DNA of 64,000 bases from Streptomyces pactum. Lineage in GTDB: Bacteria > Actinomycetota > Actinomycetes > Streptomycetales > Streptomycetaceae. The translations under genes were made by a program, and so were the position numbers. The stretch's first letter is position 1, and the number at the start of each line of letters is the position of its first letter. The DNA is taken from positions 4,898,001 to 4,962,000 of the forward strand of contig NZ_JACYXC010000001.1 in NCBI RefSeq assembly GCF_016031615.1. Direction: 5' to 3'. Under the pieces are notes generated by a model, which ran no database searches, was not told the origin of the DNA, and worked only from the letters and a program-made list of their open reading frames with translations. Shown here piece after piece: positions 44,090 to 52,532 of this stretch.

Positions 44090-44203
44090 GACGGCCGTAC
44101 CGGCACCACCACCTACGACTCGTTCGGGGAGAAGGTCACCGTCACCGTGCCCGGCAACACGATGCCGATGGACGAGTTCCGCAAGCAGGTCGCGGGTTAC
44201 TAG
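44090..44203 (+). pseudogene. C-terminal remnant of an LppX/LprAFG-like lipoprotein
   Basis: The frame reads RDGRTGTTTYDSFGEKVTVT, then VPGNTMPMDEFRKQVAGY, and stops at the TAG at 44201. This matches the last strand and tail found in many actinobacterial LppX_LprAFG-type lipoproteins (a TY-x-x-FG-x-x-V-x-V-x-x-P ending). No start codon, signal peptide or body of the protein lies upstream; the DUF397 gene ends 45 bp before. The rest has evidently been deleted. A GCCTGTCCGG element begins two bases after the stop. Confidence 0.55.
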
Positions 44204-44204
44204 A

Positions 44205-44219
44205 GCCTGTCCGGTGGTC
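44205..44219. repeat. Short element GCCTGTCCGGTGGTC, left flank of the M20 gene
   Basis: This element matches 45724-45739 (GCCTGTCCGGCGGGTC) in the same orientation. It resembles, from memory, the terminal sequence of some Streptomyces insertion sequences. The two copies bracket the M20 peptidase gene. Confidence 0.4.
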
Positions 44220-44435
44220 GTCCGACCGGTCTTGCCGGTAGCCGGTCTCCGTGCCGGGGGTTACCCCCACCCCCGAGTGGTGGCTCGCCGGATGGGCAAC
44301 GCCACCTGCGTGGAGTGATCGTGTACCGCAGGTCTTCCGTTCCCCGGGCAGCGACGGCACGACACGCAGCGGCGCCGATCGACTTTCCTGGTGGACGCTC
44401 CGGAAGACCACGTGGCGGATCACGGAGGGGGAACG

Positions 44436-45743
44436 GTGAAGAGGACCACGGAGCACGCCCTGGCGCGCCGTACGCTGCTGGCCGGAACGGTGGCGGCGAT
44501 GGCGTGGGGATCTGGGAGGGCCGTCGCCGGCGGGTGGAGGGGGCCGGTGACACAAAGCGCGGTGGACGCCGAGGTGACGGGCCTGGAGCGCGGGCTGATC
44601 GAGCTGCGGCGGGACCTCCACCGGCACCCCGAGATGCCGGGGCAGGAGTGGCGTACCGCCGGTGTGGTGGCCCGGGAGCTGCGAGCGGCCGGGCTGGCCG
44701 TCACCACCGGGGTGGGTGGCCACGGCGTCGTCGGCATCCTGCGCGGCGCACGTCCGGGCCGGACGGTCGCGTACCGGGCGGACATGGACGCGGTGCCGCC
44801 CAAGGACATCGTCGGGGGCGGCCCGGCACCGGCCCACGCCTGCGGGCACGACATCCACACCACGGTGGCCCTCGGCGCCGCACAGGTCCTGGCACGGCTG
44901 AGGCGGCGACTGAGTGGAACGGTGGTGTTCCTCTTCCAGCCTGCCGAGGAGACTCTCTCCGGAGCCCGCGCAGTGATCGACGCGGGCGTCCTGGGGCGCA
45001 CCGGCGTCGAGGAGATCCACGCACTGCACTGCGGGCCGTTCCCCGTCGGTGAGTTCGCCGTGACCCCGGGCTACGGGATGCCGGGCCAGGACAAGGCGGA
45101 GGTGACCCTCTCCGGGCCGGACGCGCACGATGCCGCGCGGCGCCTGGCCGCCGAGATCGGCGCGCTCGCCACGGTGTCTCTCCCGCAGACCCCTGCGGAC
45201 ATCGAGCGGATCGTCGCCGACGCCCAGATGCCCAACGGGCCGCTGGCCCGGTTCGTGGCCGTTCGGGCCGGCGCACAGGAGGCAAGGGTGAACGTGTCCT
45301 ACCGCTGCTGGCCGCAGGAGCGGTACACGGAGGTACGCGAGGACATTCGCCGACTGGCCACCTCGTACGCGGGGGCCGAGGTGCACTTCCCCACCGGGCC
45401 GTTCCCCGCCATGGTCTGCCCGGAGCACGACGCCCGCATGCTCGCCCGCCACCTGCGCCGCACACTGGGCCGGGATGCCGTCACCGTGCTCCACGCCGCG
45501 TTCCCTCCCTTCAGCGGCGAGGACTTCGCCCTCTACCTGGACCGCGTCCCCGGCACGTACACCTTCCTCGGCGTCCGTACCCCCGGCGCACCCATCACCA
45601 CGGCCTACCCGCACTACCCCGACTTCGCCCCGGACGAGCGAGCCATCGGCATCGGCGTACGGGCGATGACGGGCTGGATCGCACAGCGGACCCACAGGGC
45701 TCAGGAGCTGCCCGGCGGGTACGGCCTGTCCGGCGGGTCATGA
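44436..45743 (+). CDS. M20-family amidohydrolase with a twin-arginine signal, secreted
   Basis: A metal-dependent amidohydrolase/peptidase of the HipO/AbgB type. The GTG at 44436 has GGAGGGG upstream and gives 435 residues. The N-terminus HALARRTLLAGTVAAMAWGS is a Tat-like signal, so export of the folded enzyme is likely; most relatives are cytoplasmic. Metal ligands fit the family: RRDLHRHPEM, YRADMDAVP, ACGHDIHTTVALGAA, LFQPAEETLSGA and the C-terminal FSGEDFALYL. The dimerisation domain lies in between. The last codons (YGLSGGS-stop) fall inside a GCCTGTCCGG element also present just before the gene, so the original C-terminus may have been replaced. Confidence 0.9.
   Translation: MKRTTEHALARRTLLAGTVAAMAWGSGRAVAGGWRGPVTQSAVDAEVTGLERGLIELRRDLHRHPEMPGQEWRTAGVVARELRAAGLAVTTGVGGHGVVGILRGARPGRTVAYRADMDAVPPKDIVGGGPAPAHACGHDIHTTVALGAAQVLARLRRRLSGTVVFLFQPAEETLSGARAVIDAGVLGRTGVEEIHALHCGPFPVGEFAVTPGYGMPGQDKAEVTLSGPDAHDAARRLAAEIGALATVSLPQTPADIERIVADAQMPNGPLARFVAVRAGAQEARVNVSYRCWPQERYTEVREDIRRLATSYAGAEVHFPTGPFPAMVCPEHDARMLARHLRRTLGRDAVTVLHAAFPPFSGEDFALYLDRVPGTYTFLGVRTPGAPITTAYPHYPDFAPDERAIGIGVRAMTGWIAQRTHRAQELPGGYGLSGGS
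45724..45739. repeat. Second GCCTGTCCGG element, spanning the M20 gene end
   Basis: GCCTGTCCGGCGGGTC matches 44205-44219 in direct orientation. The stop codon of the M20 gene overlaps its right edge. Confidence 0.4.
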
Positions 45744-46143
45744 GCGGAGCCGGAGGCGGATGGCGGCAACGGTCGCCTGCGGCATGCTGATGGGCACGGC
45801 GGGAGGTCGCGTCGACGCTGACCGGACTCCGGCCGATCCGCCCTTCCGCACCGGCACCGGCCTGGATGTCTCGTAGGTGCCTTTCCCACGTGCCGTCGGC
45901 TGACCACCTGTGATGCCTGTCGGACACGGTCTTCCCGTCCCGAACCGAGGAGCGGCCGGCCGCCGGGTGCCCCGCCGGCCGGGCCATGCCCGGTTGGCGC
46001 CGTGCCCGGCCCGCGCCCGAGTGCCGCCGCGTCCGGTGCGGGCCGGGGGCGCCGATGTCCGGTGTGGGCCGGGGCCGGTCCGGGGCGCCCGTCCGGCGGC
46101 GCGGACGGACGGGCCCCCGGTGGTCGCCGGGGCACCCGGACGG
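45744..46143. other. Convergent gene-free region
   Basis: The 400 bp between the M20 and MarR 3' ends contains no recognisable gene, only scattered short GC palindromes such as GGCCGGCCGCCGGGTGCCCC. I see no clear terminator. Confidence 0.35.
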
Positions 46144-46641
46144 TCAGTCGAGCCGGTCCCCGAGCGACTCCAGCAGCGTGCGCAAGGTGTCGGCGAGGGT
46201 GTCCCGTTCGGGCCCGCTGAGCGCCGCGATCAGCCGTCGCTGGGTCTCCACGTGATCGGGCAGCGCCTGGTCGATGAGGGCGCGGCCCTCCTCGGTGAGG
46301 GCGACCAGGACGACCCGCCGGTCGGTCTCGCCGGGGGAGCGGGTCACCAGGCCGCGGGCCTCCAGACGGTCCAGCCGCTGGGTGATCGCGCCCGAGGTCA
46401 CCATGGACGCCAGCATCAGTTCGGCCGCGGTCAGCCCGTGCGGCGGGTTGCTGCGGCGCAGGGTGGCCAGGACGTCGAAGGACGCCGGGTCGAGGCCGTG
46501 CGCCGCGAAGGTGCGGCGCTGCTCGGCGTCGATCAGCCGGCCCAGCCGCTTCAGCCGGCCCAGCACCGCCATCGGCGACACATCGAGGTCCGGGCGCTCG
46601 GCGCCCCACTGCTGGAGGACGCGGTCCACGTGATCGGTCAT
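46144..46641 (-). CDS. MarR-family transcriptional regulator
   Basis: A 165-residue protein from the ATG at 46641 (MTDHVDRVLQQWGAERPDLD). The winged helix is typical of MarR: DVLATLRRSNPPHGLTAAEL, VTSGAITQRLDRLEARGLV and the wing RSPGETDRRVVLVALTEEGR with the conserved DxR. Terminal helices form the dimer interface. It is divergent from an EamA transporter with only about 46 bp between start codons. That spacer holds repeated TGTCTTAG and a CTTAG-TG-CTAAG palindrome, so it most likely represses the transporter and itself, releasing DNA when a small ligand binds. Confidence 0.92.
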   Translation of the reverse strand: MTDHVDRVLQQWGAERPDLDVSPMAVLGRLKRLGRLIDAEQRRTFAAHGLDPASFDVLATLRRSNPPHGLTAAELMLASMVTSGAITQRLDRLEARGLVTRSPGETDRRVVLVALTEEGRALIDQALPDHVETQRRLIAALSGPERDTLADTLRTLLESLGDRLD

Positions 46642-46659
46642 CGGGGCAGTCTAGCCAGA

Positions 46660-46695
46660 TGTCTTAGCGGTGAGATACATTGTCTTAGTGCTAAG
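46660..46695. promoter_or_regulatory. Probable MarR operator overlapping the EamA gene start
   Basis: TGTCTTAG occurs at 46660-46667 and 46681-46688. The second copy is part of the perfect palindrome CTTAG-TG-CTAAG (46684-46695). The sites cover both possible start codons of the transporter gene and abut the divergent MarR start. Confidence 0.65.
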
Positions 46696-47728
46696 GAATC
46701 GGATCGGGATCGTTCTGGCGACCGCGCTAGCGCCCGCCATCTGGGGGACCACCTACCTGGTCACCACCGAGCTGCTGCCGCCGGACCGGCCGCTGCTCGC
46801 CGCGACGGCGCGCGCCCTCCCGGCGGGCCTGCTGCTGGTGCTGTTCACCCGGCGGCTGCCGCGGGGGGCCTGGTGGTGGCGGGCAGCGGTGCTCGGCGCG
46901 CTGAACATAGGCGTCTTCTTCGCCCTGCTCTTCGTCGCCGCCTACCGGCTGCCCGGCGGGGTCGCCGCGACCATCACCGCGATCCAGCCGCTGCTGGTGG
47001 CCGGCCTCGCCTCCGGGCTGCTCGGCGAGCGGCTGACCGGGCGGACCATAGCTGCCGGACTCGCCGGGGTGGCGGGGGTGAGCGTGCTGGTGCTCCGCGC
47101 CGACGCCCGGCTGGACGCCCTCGGGGTCGCGGCGGCGCTGGGCAGTGCGGTGGTCATGGCCACCGGCGTGGTCCTCAGCAAGCGGTGGACCTCCCCGGCC
47201 CCGCTGCTCGCCACCACCGGCTGGCAGCTGGTCGCCGGTGGGCTGCTGCTCCTTCCGGTCACCCTGGCCGTGGAGGGCCCGCCGCCCGCCGCCCTCACCG
47301 GCGAGAACATCGCGGGGTACGCCTACCTCGCCACCGTCGGCGCGGCCCTCGCCTACGCGCTGTGGTTCCGTGGGATACGCGCCCTGCCGCCGACCGACGT
47401 GGCGTTCCTGGGTCTGCTGAGTCCGCTGGTCGCCACCACGCTCGGGTGGCTCGCGCTCGACCAGCGGCTGACCGTGCCGCAGGTGCTGGGCGGGCTGGTG
47501 GTCCTCGCCGCGCTGATCGCGGCGCAGACCGCCCGTCGGCCGGCGCAGGGGCCTTCTCCCGTGCGGGCCTCCGGCGGCGGGGTGGCCACCGGCGTGGCGG
47601 GAGGTGCGGGCGCCGGGGTGGCGGACGGCCCTCCGCCGGCGGGTTCCGTGCCGGCCGGTTCCGGGGCGGTCGGCTCGGTGCCGGTGGGCTCCGGAGCGGT
47701 CGGTCCGCGCCGGCCGACGCCGCGGTGA
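46688..47728 (+). CDS. EamA-family (DMT superfamily) transporter
   Basis: About 346 residues with ten membrane helices in two EamA repeats, starting MLRNRIGIVLATALAPAIWG. GTG codons at 46670 and 46688 are both in frame; I favour 46688 because the hydrophobic helix follows directly. Key features are PAIWGTTYLVTTELLP in repeat 1 and TPLVATTLGWLALDQRLTVP-like sequence near the end. Relatives export amino acids or drugs. The last 50 residues are a low-complexity tail with VGSVPVGSGAVG repeats beyond the last helix. The adjacent divergent MarR gene suggests induction by its substrate. Confidence 0.9.
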   Translation: MLRNRIGIVLATALAPAIWGTTYLVTTELLPPDRPLLAATARALPAGLLLVLFTRRLPRGAWWWRAAVLGALNIGVFFALLFVAAYRLPGGVAATITAIQPLLVAGLASGLLGERLTGRTIAAGLAGVAGVSVLVLRADARLDALGVAAALGSAVVMATGVVLSKRWTSPAPLLATTGWQLVAGGLLLLPVTLAVEGPPPAALTGENIAGYAYLATVGAALAYALWFRGIRALPPTDVAFLGLLSPLVATTLGWLALDQRLTVPQVLGGLVVLAALIAAQTARRPAQGPSPVRASGGGVATGVAGGAGAGVADGPPPAGSVPAGSGAVGSVPVGSGAVGPRRPTPR

Positions 47729-47922
47729 AGCGGCGGTCCGGCCCGGCCGCCCCTCACCGGCTGCCGGCCCCGGCGGCCCGCCCCTTCCGTCCACCCTGGA
47801 CCCGTACTCCGGCCCGCCGCCACCCTCGTCCACCCCGGCACGCCCCACGGACCTCGGTCCGTCCGCCCCCTCCGTCGTCCTCCGTCGTCCTCCGTCCCGT
47901 CGTACACAAGGAGCTGACCGTC

Positions 47923-48561
47923 GTGCGTATCACTGTTTTCGGAGCCGCTGGGAGCGTGGGCAGCCGCGTGGTGGCCGAAGCCCTGTCCCGCGGCCACCAG
48001 GTGACCGCCGTGGTCCGCGACCCGTCCCGCTTCGCCGGCCTGCCGGAGGCCGCCGTGCCGCGGGCCGGTGACGCCTCCGACGCCGCGGCGGTGGCGCGGC
48101 TGAGCGCCGGTCAGGACGTGGTGGTGGGAGCCACCCGCCCGGCGCCCGGCCGGGAGAGCGAGCTGGCCGTGGTCGCCGGCGCGCTGCTGGCCGGGACCGC
48201 CGAGGCCGGGGCGCGGCTGCTGCTGGTCGGCGGCGCGGGCAGCCTGGTCGTCCCCGGCACCGGCGGGACCACCGTGATCGACGCCCCCGACTTCCCCGCC
48301 GACTGGCGGAGCATCGCACTGGCCTGCGGCGAGCAGTTCGCCGCCTGCCGTGCCGACACCCGGGCCGACTGGGCCTACCTGAGCCCGCCCGCCGTCCTGG
48401 AGCCGGGCGTGCGCACCGGGACGTACCGGCTGGGCGCCGACGAACTGGTGGTGGACGCCGACGGCAACTCCGCCATATCCATGGAGGACCTCGCGGTGGC
48501 GCTCATCGACGAGGCCGAGCGGCCCCGGCACCACCGGGTGCGGTTCACGGTCGGCTACTGA
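47923..48561 (+). CDS. NAD(P)-binding protein, atypical short-chain dehydrogenase type
   Basis: A 212-residue cytoplasmic protein with an N-terminal Rossmann fold: RITVFGAAGSVGSRVVAEAL, with the GxxGxxG nucleotide loop, then VTAVVRDPSRF. LLLVGGAGSL and WAYLSPPAVLEPG are typical of the YwnB/NmrA-like group that often reduces quinones or flavin-like substrates. There is no catalytic YxxxK. The GTG at 47923 has AAGGAG 10 bases upstream. It follows the EamA transporter by 194 bp of GC-rich DNA, so co-regulation by the MarR protein is possible; MarR, exporter and such a reductase often travel together. Confidence 0.87.
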   Translation: MRITVFGAAGSVGSRVVAEALSRGHQVTAVVRDPSRFAGLPEAAVPRAGDASDAAAVARLSAGQDVVVGATRPAPGRESELAVVAGALLAGTAEAGARLLLVGGAGSLVVPGTGGTTVIDAPDFPADWRSIALACGEQFAACRADTRADWAYLSPPAVLEPGVRTGTYRLGADELVVDADGNSAISMEDLAVALIDEAERPRHHRVRFTVGY

Positions 48562-48892
48562 GCGGACGGCTGCTGAGCGGGCGGGGCGCCCGTCGCCGTG
48601 CGCCACGGGGTTCCCGTGGGGGCTGCCCCTCTTCGCCGGGCGCACCCGCCCGTCCGGGGTTCGGCCCGTCCGGGTGGCCGTTCCTCTCAGGCGCTGCTCT
48701 CCTCGGGGGCCCCTGGAGAGGTCCGGCCCGGCGTGAGGTTCTGCCCGCCCCGGCGGCAGCCGGGATCCGCTGCCGGTCCAACGGGGGAAACACCCGCCCC
48801 ACCGATCCGATAAAGGTGCATTTCATACCTTTTTGGGGTCTCATGTGGGAACCGAGGACAGGACGGACCGCAAGCCCTGAAGGAGGCCCTCC
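48562..48892. promoter_or_regulatory. Promoter region of the second importer operon with an inverted repeat
   Basis: Most of the 331 bp is GC-rich, but 48805-48845 is AT-rich. AAAGGT (48812-48817) and ACCTTT (48827-48832) form an inverted repeat spaced 9 bp, about 65 bp before the ATG. AAGGAGG before the start at 48893 is a strong ribosome site. The elements differ from those of the first importer, implying separate control. Confidence 0.5.
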
Positions 48893-50620
48893 ATGCGCGG
48901 AGCCACGCCCACCGGTGCGGGCACCAGCCCGCCGGCGCCGGTACGGACGACCGCCGGTACCGGTGCGGGCGGTACCGGTACGGGCGGGGCCGGCGCGCGC
49001 CGGAGCGTGTGTCTCCGGTGGGCCGCGTGCCTGGTGGCGGTCGCCGCGGCGGCCACGGCCTGCGGGGGCGGCGACGGCGGGGGCGGTGGGGGCGGCTCGG
49101 TGGTCCGGGCCTCCTGGGGCGACCCGCAGAACCCCCTGGAACCGGCCAACACCAACGAGGTCCAGGGCGGCAAGGTCCTCGACATGGTCTTCCGCGGACT
49201 CAAGCGGTACGACCCGGTCACCGGCGAGGCCAAGGACATGGTCGCCGAGCGGATCGAGACCAGCGACCAGCAGAACTACACCGTCACCATCAAACCCGGC
49301 TGGAAGTTCAGCAACGGCGAGAAGGTCACCGCCAAGTCCTTCGTGGACGCCTGGAACTACGGCGCGCTCCTGGACAACCAGCAGCGCAACGCCTACTTCT
49401 TCGAGTACATCGAGGGCTACGACAAGGTCCACCCCACCGAGGGCCGGCCGACCGCCAAGACCCTCTCCGGCCTGACCGTGAAGGACGACCGCACCTTCAC
49501 CGTCAAGCTCACCCAGAAGTTCTCCACCTGGCCCGAGACCCTCGGCTACAACGCCTTCGCCCCGCTGCCCCGGGCGTTCTTCGACGACCACGACGCCTGG
49601 GTGAAGAAGCCGATCGGCAACGGCCCCTACCTGGTGGACGCGTACACCCGCGGCTCGGTGATGAAACTCCGCAGGTGGGACGGGTACCAAGGCCCGGACA
49701 AGGCGCGCAACGACGGGGTGGACCTGCGGGTCTACACCGACAACAACACCGCCTACACCGACCTCCAGGCCGGCAACCTCGACCTGGTGGACGACATCCC
49801 CGCCTCCCAGCTGACCAACGTCAAGAGCGACCTCGGCGACCGCTACATCAACCAGCCGGCGGGCATCATCCAGACCCTCGCCTTCCCGTTCTACGACAAG
49901 AGGTGGGGCGGCCCGGGCACCGACAAGCTGCGCCGCGGCCTCTCCATGGCGATCAACCGCGAGCAGATCACCGACCGCATCTTCCAGAAGACCCGTACCC
50001 CCGCCACCGACTGGACCTCCCCGGTCCTCGGCAAGGACGGCGGATACCAGTCCGGGGTGTGCGGCGACGCCTGCGAGTACGACCCCGAGCAGGCGAAGAA
50101 GCTGATCGACGAGGCCGGCGGCCTCCCCGGCGGCCGGGTCACCATCACCTACAACGCCGACACCGGCTCCCACAAGGACTGGGTGGACGCCGTCTGCAAC
50201 AGCATCAACAACGCGCTGGACAAGTCCAAGGCCTGCGTCGGCAACCCCGTCGGCACCTTCGCCGACTTCCGCAACCAGATCACCGACCGGCAGATGAAGG
50301 GCCCGTTCCGCGCCGGCTGGCAGATGGACTACCCGCTCATCCAGAACTTCCTCCAGCCGCTGTACTACACCAACGCCTCCTCCAACGACGGCGGATGGAG
50401 CAACCAGCGGTTCGACGACCTGGTGGACCGGGCCAACGCCGAGGCCGACACCGCCAAGGCGATCAGCACCTTCCAGGACGCCGAAGGGGTCCTCGCCCAG
50501 GAGATGCCCGCGATCCCGCTGTGGTACCAGAACGGCAGCGCGGGATACTCCGACCGCCTCAGCGGGGTGAAACTCAACCCCTTCAGCGTCCCCGTCTACG
50601 ACCAGATCAAGGTCAGCTGA
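48893..50620 (+). CDS. Oligopeptide ABC importer, substrate-binding lipoprotein (second cluster)
   Basis: A family 5 solute-binding protein of 575 residues. The first 35 residues are a G/T/A/P-rich extension; the signal peptide proper (RRSVCLRWAACLVAVAAAAT) ends at lipid-site Cys57. The mature part parallels the first cluster closely (DPQNPLEPANTNEVQGG, RRGLSMAINREQI, PAIPLWYQNGSAGYSDR), so the two operons are duplicates. The annotated ATG at 48893 has AAGGAGG upstream and is supported despite the long N-region. Its stop lies 4 bp before the permease start, without the intercistronic hairpin present in the first cluster. Confidence 0.93.
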   Translation: MRGATPTGAGTSPPAPVRTTAGTGAGGTGTGGAGARRSVCLRWAACLVAVAAAATACGGGDGGGGGGGSVVRASWGDPQNPLEPANTNEVQGGKVLDMVFRGLKRYDPVTGEAKDMVAERIETSDQQNYTVTIKPGWKFSNGEKVTAKSFVDAWNYGALLDNQQRNAYFFEYIEGYDKVHPTEGRPTAKTLSGLTVKDDRTFTVKLTQKFSTWPETLGYNAFAPLPRAFFDDHDAWVKKPIGNGPYLVDAYTRGSVMKLRRWDGYQGPDKARNDGVDLRVYTDNNTAYTDLQAGNLDLVDDIPASQLTNVKSDLGDRYINQPAGIIQTLAFPFYDKRWGGPGTDKLRRGLSMAINREQITDRIFQKTRTPATDWTSPVLGKDGGYQSGVCGDACEYDPEQAKKLIDEAGGLPGGRVTITYNADTGSHKDWVDAVCNSINNALDKSKACVGNPVGTFADFRNQITDRQMKGPFRAGWQMDYPLIQNFLQPLYYTNASSNDGGWSNQRFDDLVDRANAEADTAKAISTFQDAEGVLAQEMPAIPLWYQNGSAGYSDRLSGVKLNPFSVPVYDQIKVS

Positions 50621-50624
50621 CCGG

Positions 50625-51548
50625 ATGGGCCGCTATGTGATCCGGCGGCTGCTCCAGATGGTCCCGGTGTTCATCGGCAGCACGTTCCTGATCTTCTTCA
50701 TGGTGTACGCGCTGGGGGACCCGGTCGCCGCGCTCTTCGGGGACCGGGCCCCGGACCCGGCCACCGCCGCCCGCATCCGCGAGGAGCTCTACCTCGACCA
50801 GCCGCTGTGGAAGCAGTACCTGCACTACATGGGGCAGATCTTCCAGGGCGACTTCGGCACCGCGTTCAACGGCGACGAGGTGCTCGACCTGATGCGCACC
50901 TCGTTCCCCGTCACCCTCCGGCTCACCCTGGTCGCCATCGTCATCGAGATCCTCGTGGGCATCACCCTGGGCGTCTTCAGCGGACTCCGCCGGGGCCGCG
51001 CCCTGGACACCTCGGTCCTCCTGCTCACCCTCGTCGTCGTCTCCATCCCGACCTTCGTCAGCGGCTACGTCCTGCAGTACCTGCTCGGCGTGAAGTGGGG
51101 CTGGGTCAGCCCCTCGGTGTCGCCCGAGGCCCCGCTCGACGAACTGCTGCTGCCCGGCGTCGTCCTCGCCCTCACCTCCCTGGCGTACGCCACCCGCCTC
51201 ACCCGCACCTCGATCGCCGAGAACGTCCGCGCCGACTACCTGCGCACCGCCGTGGCCAAGGGGCTGCCGCGCCACCGCATCATCACCCGCCACCTGCTGC
51301 GCAACTCGCTGATCCCGGTCGTCACCTACATCGGCACCGACATCGGCGCGCTGATGGGCGGGGCCATCGTCACCGAGCGCATCTTCAACATCCACGGCGT
51401 GGGCTACCAGCTCTACCAGGGCATCCTGCGGCAGAACTCCCCGACCGTGGTCGGCTTCGTGACCGTCCTGGTGATCGTCTTCCTGCTGGCGAACCTGCTC
51501 GTGGACCTCCTCTACGCCGTGCTCGACCCGAGGATCCGCTATGCCTGA
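50625..51548 (+). CDS. Oligopeptide ABC importer, permease (OppB type, second cluster)
   Basis: A 307-residue six-helix permease, the same length as its paralogue at 37887 and very similar throughout (MGRYVIRRLLQMVPVFIGST; EAA loop RADYLRTAVAKGLPRHRIIT; end DLLYAVLDPRIRYA). It starts 4 bp after the binding-protein stop and overlaps the next permease by 8 bp. Codons end in C more strictly than in the first cluster, so the copies have been diverging for some time. Confidence 0.94.
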   Translation: MGRYVIRRLLQMVPVFIGSTFLIFFMVYALGDPVAALFGDRAPDPATAARIREELYLDQPLWKQYLHYMGQIFQGDFGTAFNGDEVLDLMRTSFPVTLRLTLVAIVIEILVGITLGVFSGLRRGRALDTSVLLLTLVVVSIPTFVSGYVLQYLLGVKWGWVSPSVSPEAPLDELLLPGVVLALTSLAYATRLTRTSIAENVRADYLRTAVAKGLPRHRIITRHLLRNSLIPVVTYIGTDIGALMGGAIVTERIFNIHGVGYQLYQGILRQNSPTVVGFVTVLVIVFLLANLLVDLLYAVLDPRIRYA

Positions 51549-52521
51549 GCAGCCCTACGACCCCAAGGAGGCCGTGGCGCCCACCGGCGTCGGCGGCGCG
51601 ATGGACCTGGCCACCGGTGAGGCCGAGAGCCTGGAGCGGGGACCCGGCCACGGGCAGGGCCCACCCCCCACCACCCGGGCCCGCAGCCTGTGGTCGGACG
51701 CCTGGCACGACCTGCTCCGCAACCCCGTCTTCATCCTCTCCGCCCTGGTCATCCTCTTCCTGGTGGTGATCGCCATCTGGCCGCAGGCCATCGCGGGGTC
51801 CGACCCCCTCAAGTGCGACCTCGCCAGGGCCCAGCAGGGCTCCGCCCCCGGCCACCCCTTCGGCTTCGACACCCAGGGCTGCGACGTGTACACCCGCACC
51901 GTGCACGGCGCCCGCGCCTCGATCACCGTGGGGATCTGCGCCACCACCGGCGCCGCGCTCCTCGGCAGCGTCCTGGGCGGGCTGGCCGGCTTCTTCGGCG
52001 GCTGGTGGGACGCGCTGCTCTCCCGGATCGCGGACGTCTTCTTCGGCATCCCGATCGTCCTGGGCGGCCTGGTCTTCCTCTCCGTGGTGACCAGCGGCTC
52101 CGTCTGGCCGGTCGTCGGATTCATCGTGCTGCTCGGCTGGCCGCAGATCGCCCGCATCGCCCGCGGCTCGGTGGTGACCGCCCGGCAGCACGACTACGTC
52201 CAGGCCGCGCGGGCGCTCGGCGCCGGCAACGGCCGCATGCTGCTGCGGCACATCGCCCCCAACGCCGTCGCCCCGGTCATCGTGGTCGCCACCATCGCCC
52301 TGGGCACCTACATCGCCCTGGAGGCGACGCTGTCCTTCCTCGGCGTCGGCCTCAAACCACCCACCGTCTCCTGGGGCATCGACATCTCCAACGCCTCCAC
52401 GCACATCCGCAACGCCCCCCACATGCTGCTGTGGCCGGCCGGCGCGCTGAGCCTGACCGTGCTGGCGTTCATCATGCTCGGCGACGCCGTGCGCGACGCC
52501 CTCGACCCCAAACTGCGCTGA
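51541..52521 (+). CDS. Oligopeptide ABC importer, permease (OppC type, second cluster)
   Basis: A 326-residue permease with an N-terminal cytoplasmic segment slightly longer than in its paralogue (MPEQPYDPKEAVAPTGVGG). Then come TRARSLWSDAWHDLLRNPVF, the extracytoplasmic HPFGFDTQGCDVYTRTV loop, the EAA loop QHDYVQAARALGAGNGRML and the end DAVRDALDPKLR. It overlaps the OppB-type gene by 8 bp and is followed by the ATPase gene 11 bp later, the same spacing as in the first cluster. Confidence 0.94.
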   Translation: MPEQPYDPKEAVAPTGVGGAMDLATGEAESLERGPGHGQGPPPTTRARSLWSDAWHDLLRNPVFILSALVILFLVVIAIWPQAIAGSDPLKCDLARAQQGSAPGHPFGFDTQGCDVYTRTVHGARASITVGICATTGAALLGSVLGGLAGFFGGWWDALLSRIADVFFGIPIVLGGLVFLSVVTSGSVWPVVGFIVLLGWPQIARIARGSVVTARQHDYVQAARALGAGNGRMLLRHIAPNAVAPVIVVATIALGTYIALEATLSFLGVGLKPPTVSWGIDISNASTHIRNAPHMLLWPAGALSLTVLAFIMLGDAVRDALDPKLR

Positions 52522-52532
52522 GGAGCGGGCCG

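Noticed and set aside
45910..48561. 883-codon plus-strand frame running through MarR, EamA and the Rossmann-fold gene
   Set aside because: Only its last 213 codons make sense as protein; the start of that real gene is the GTG at 47923, and the rest is antisense or out-of-frame shadow.
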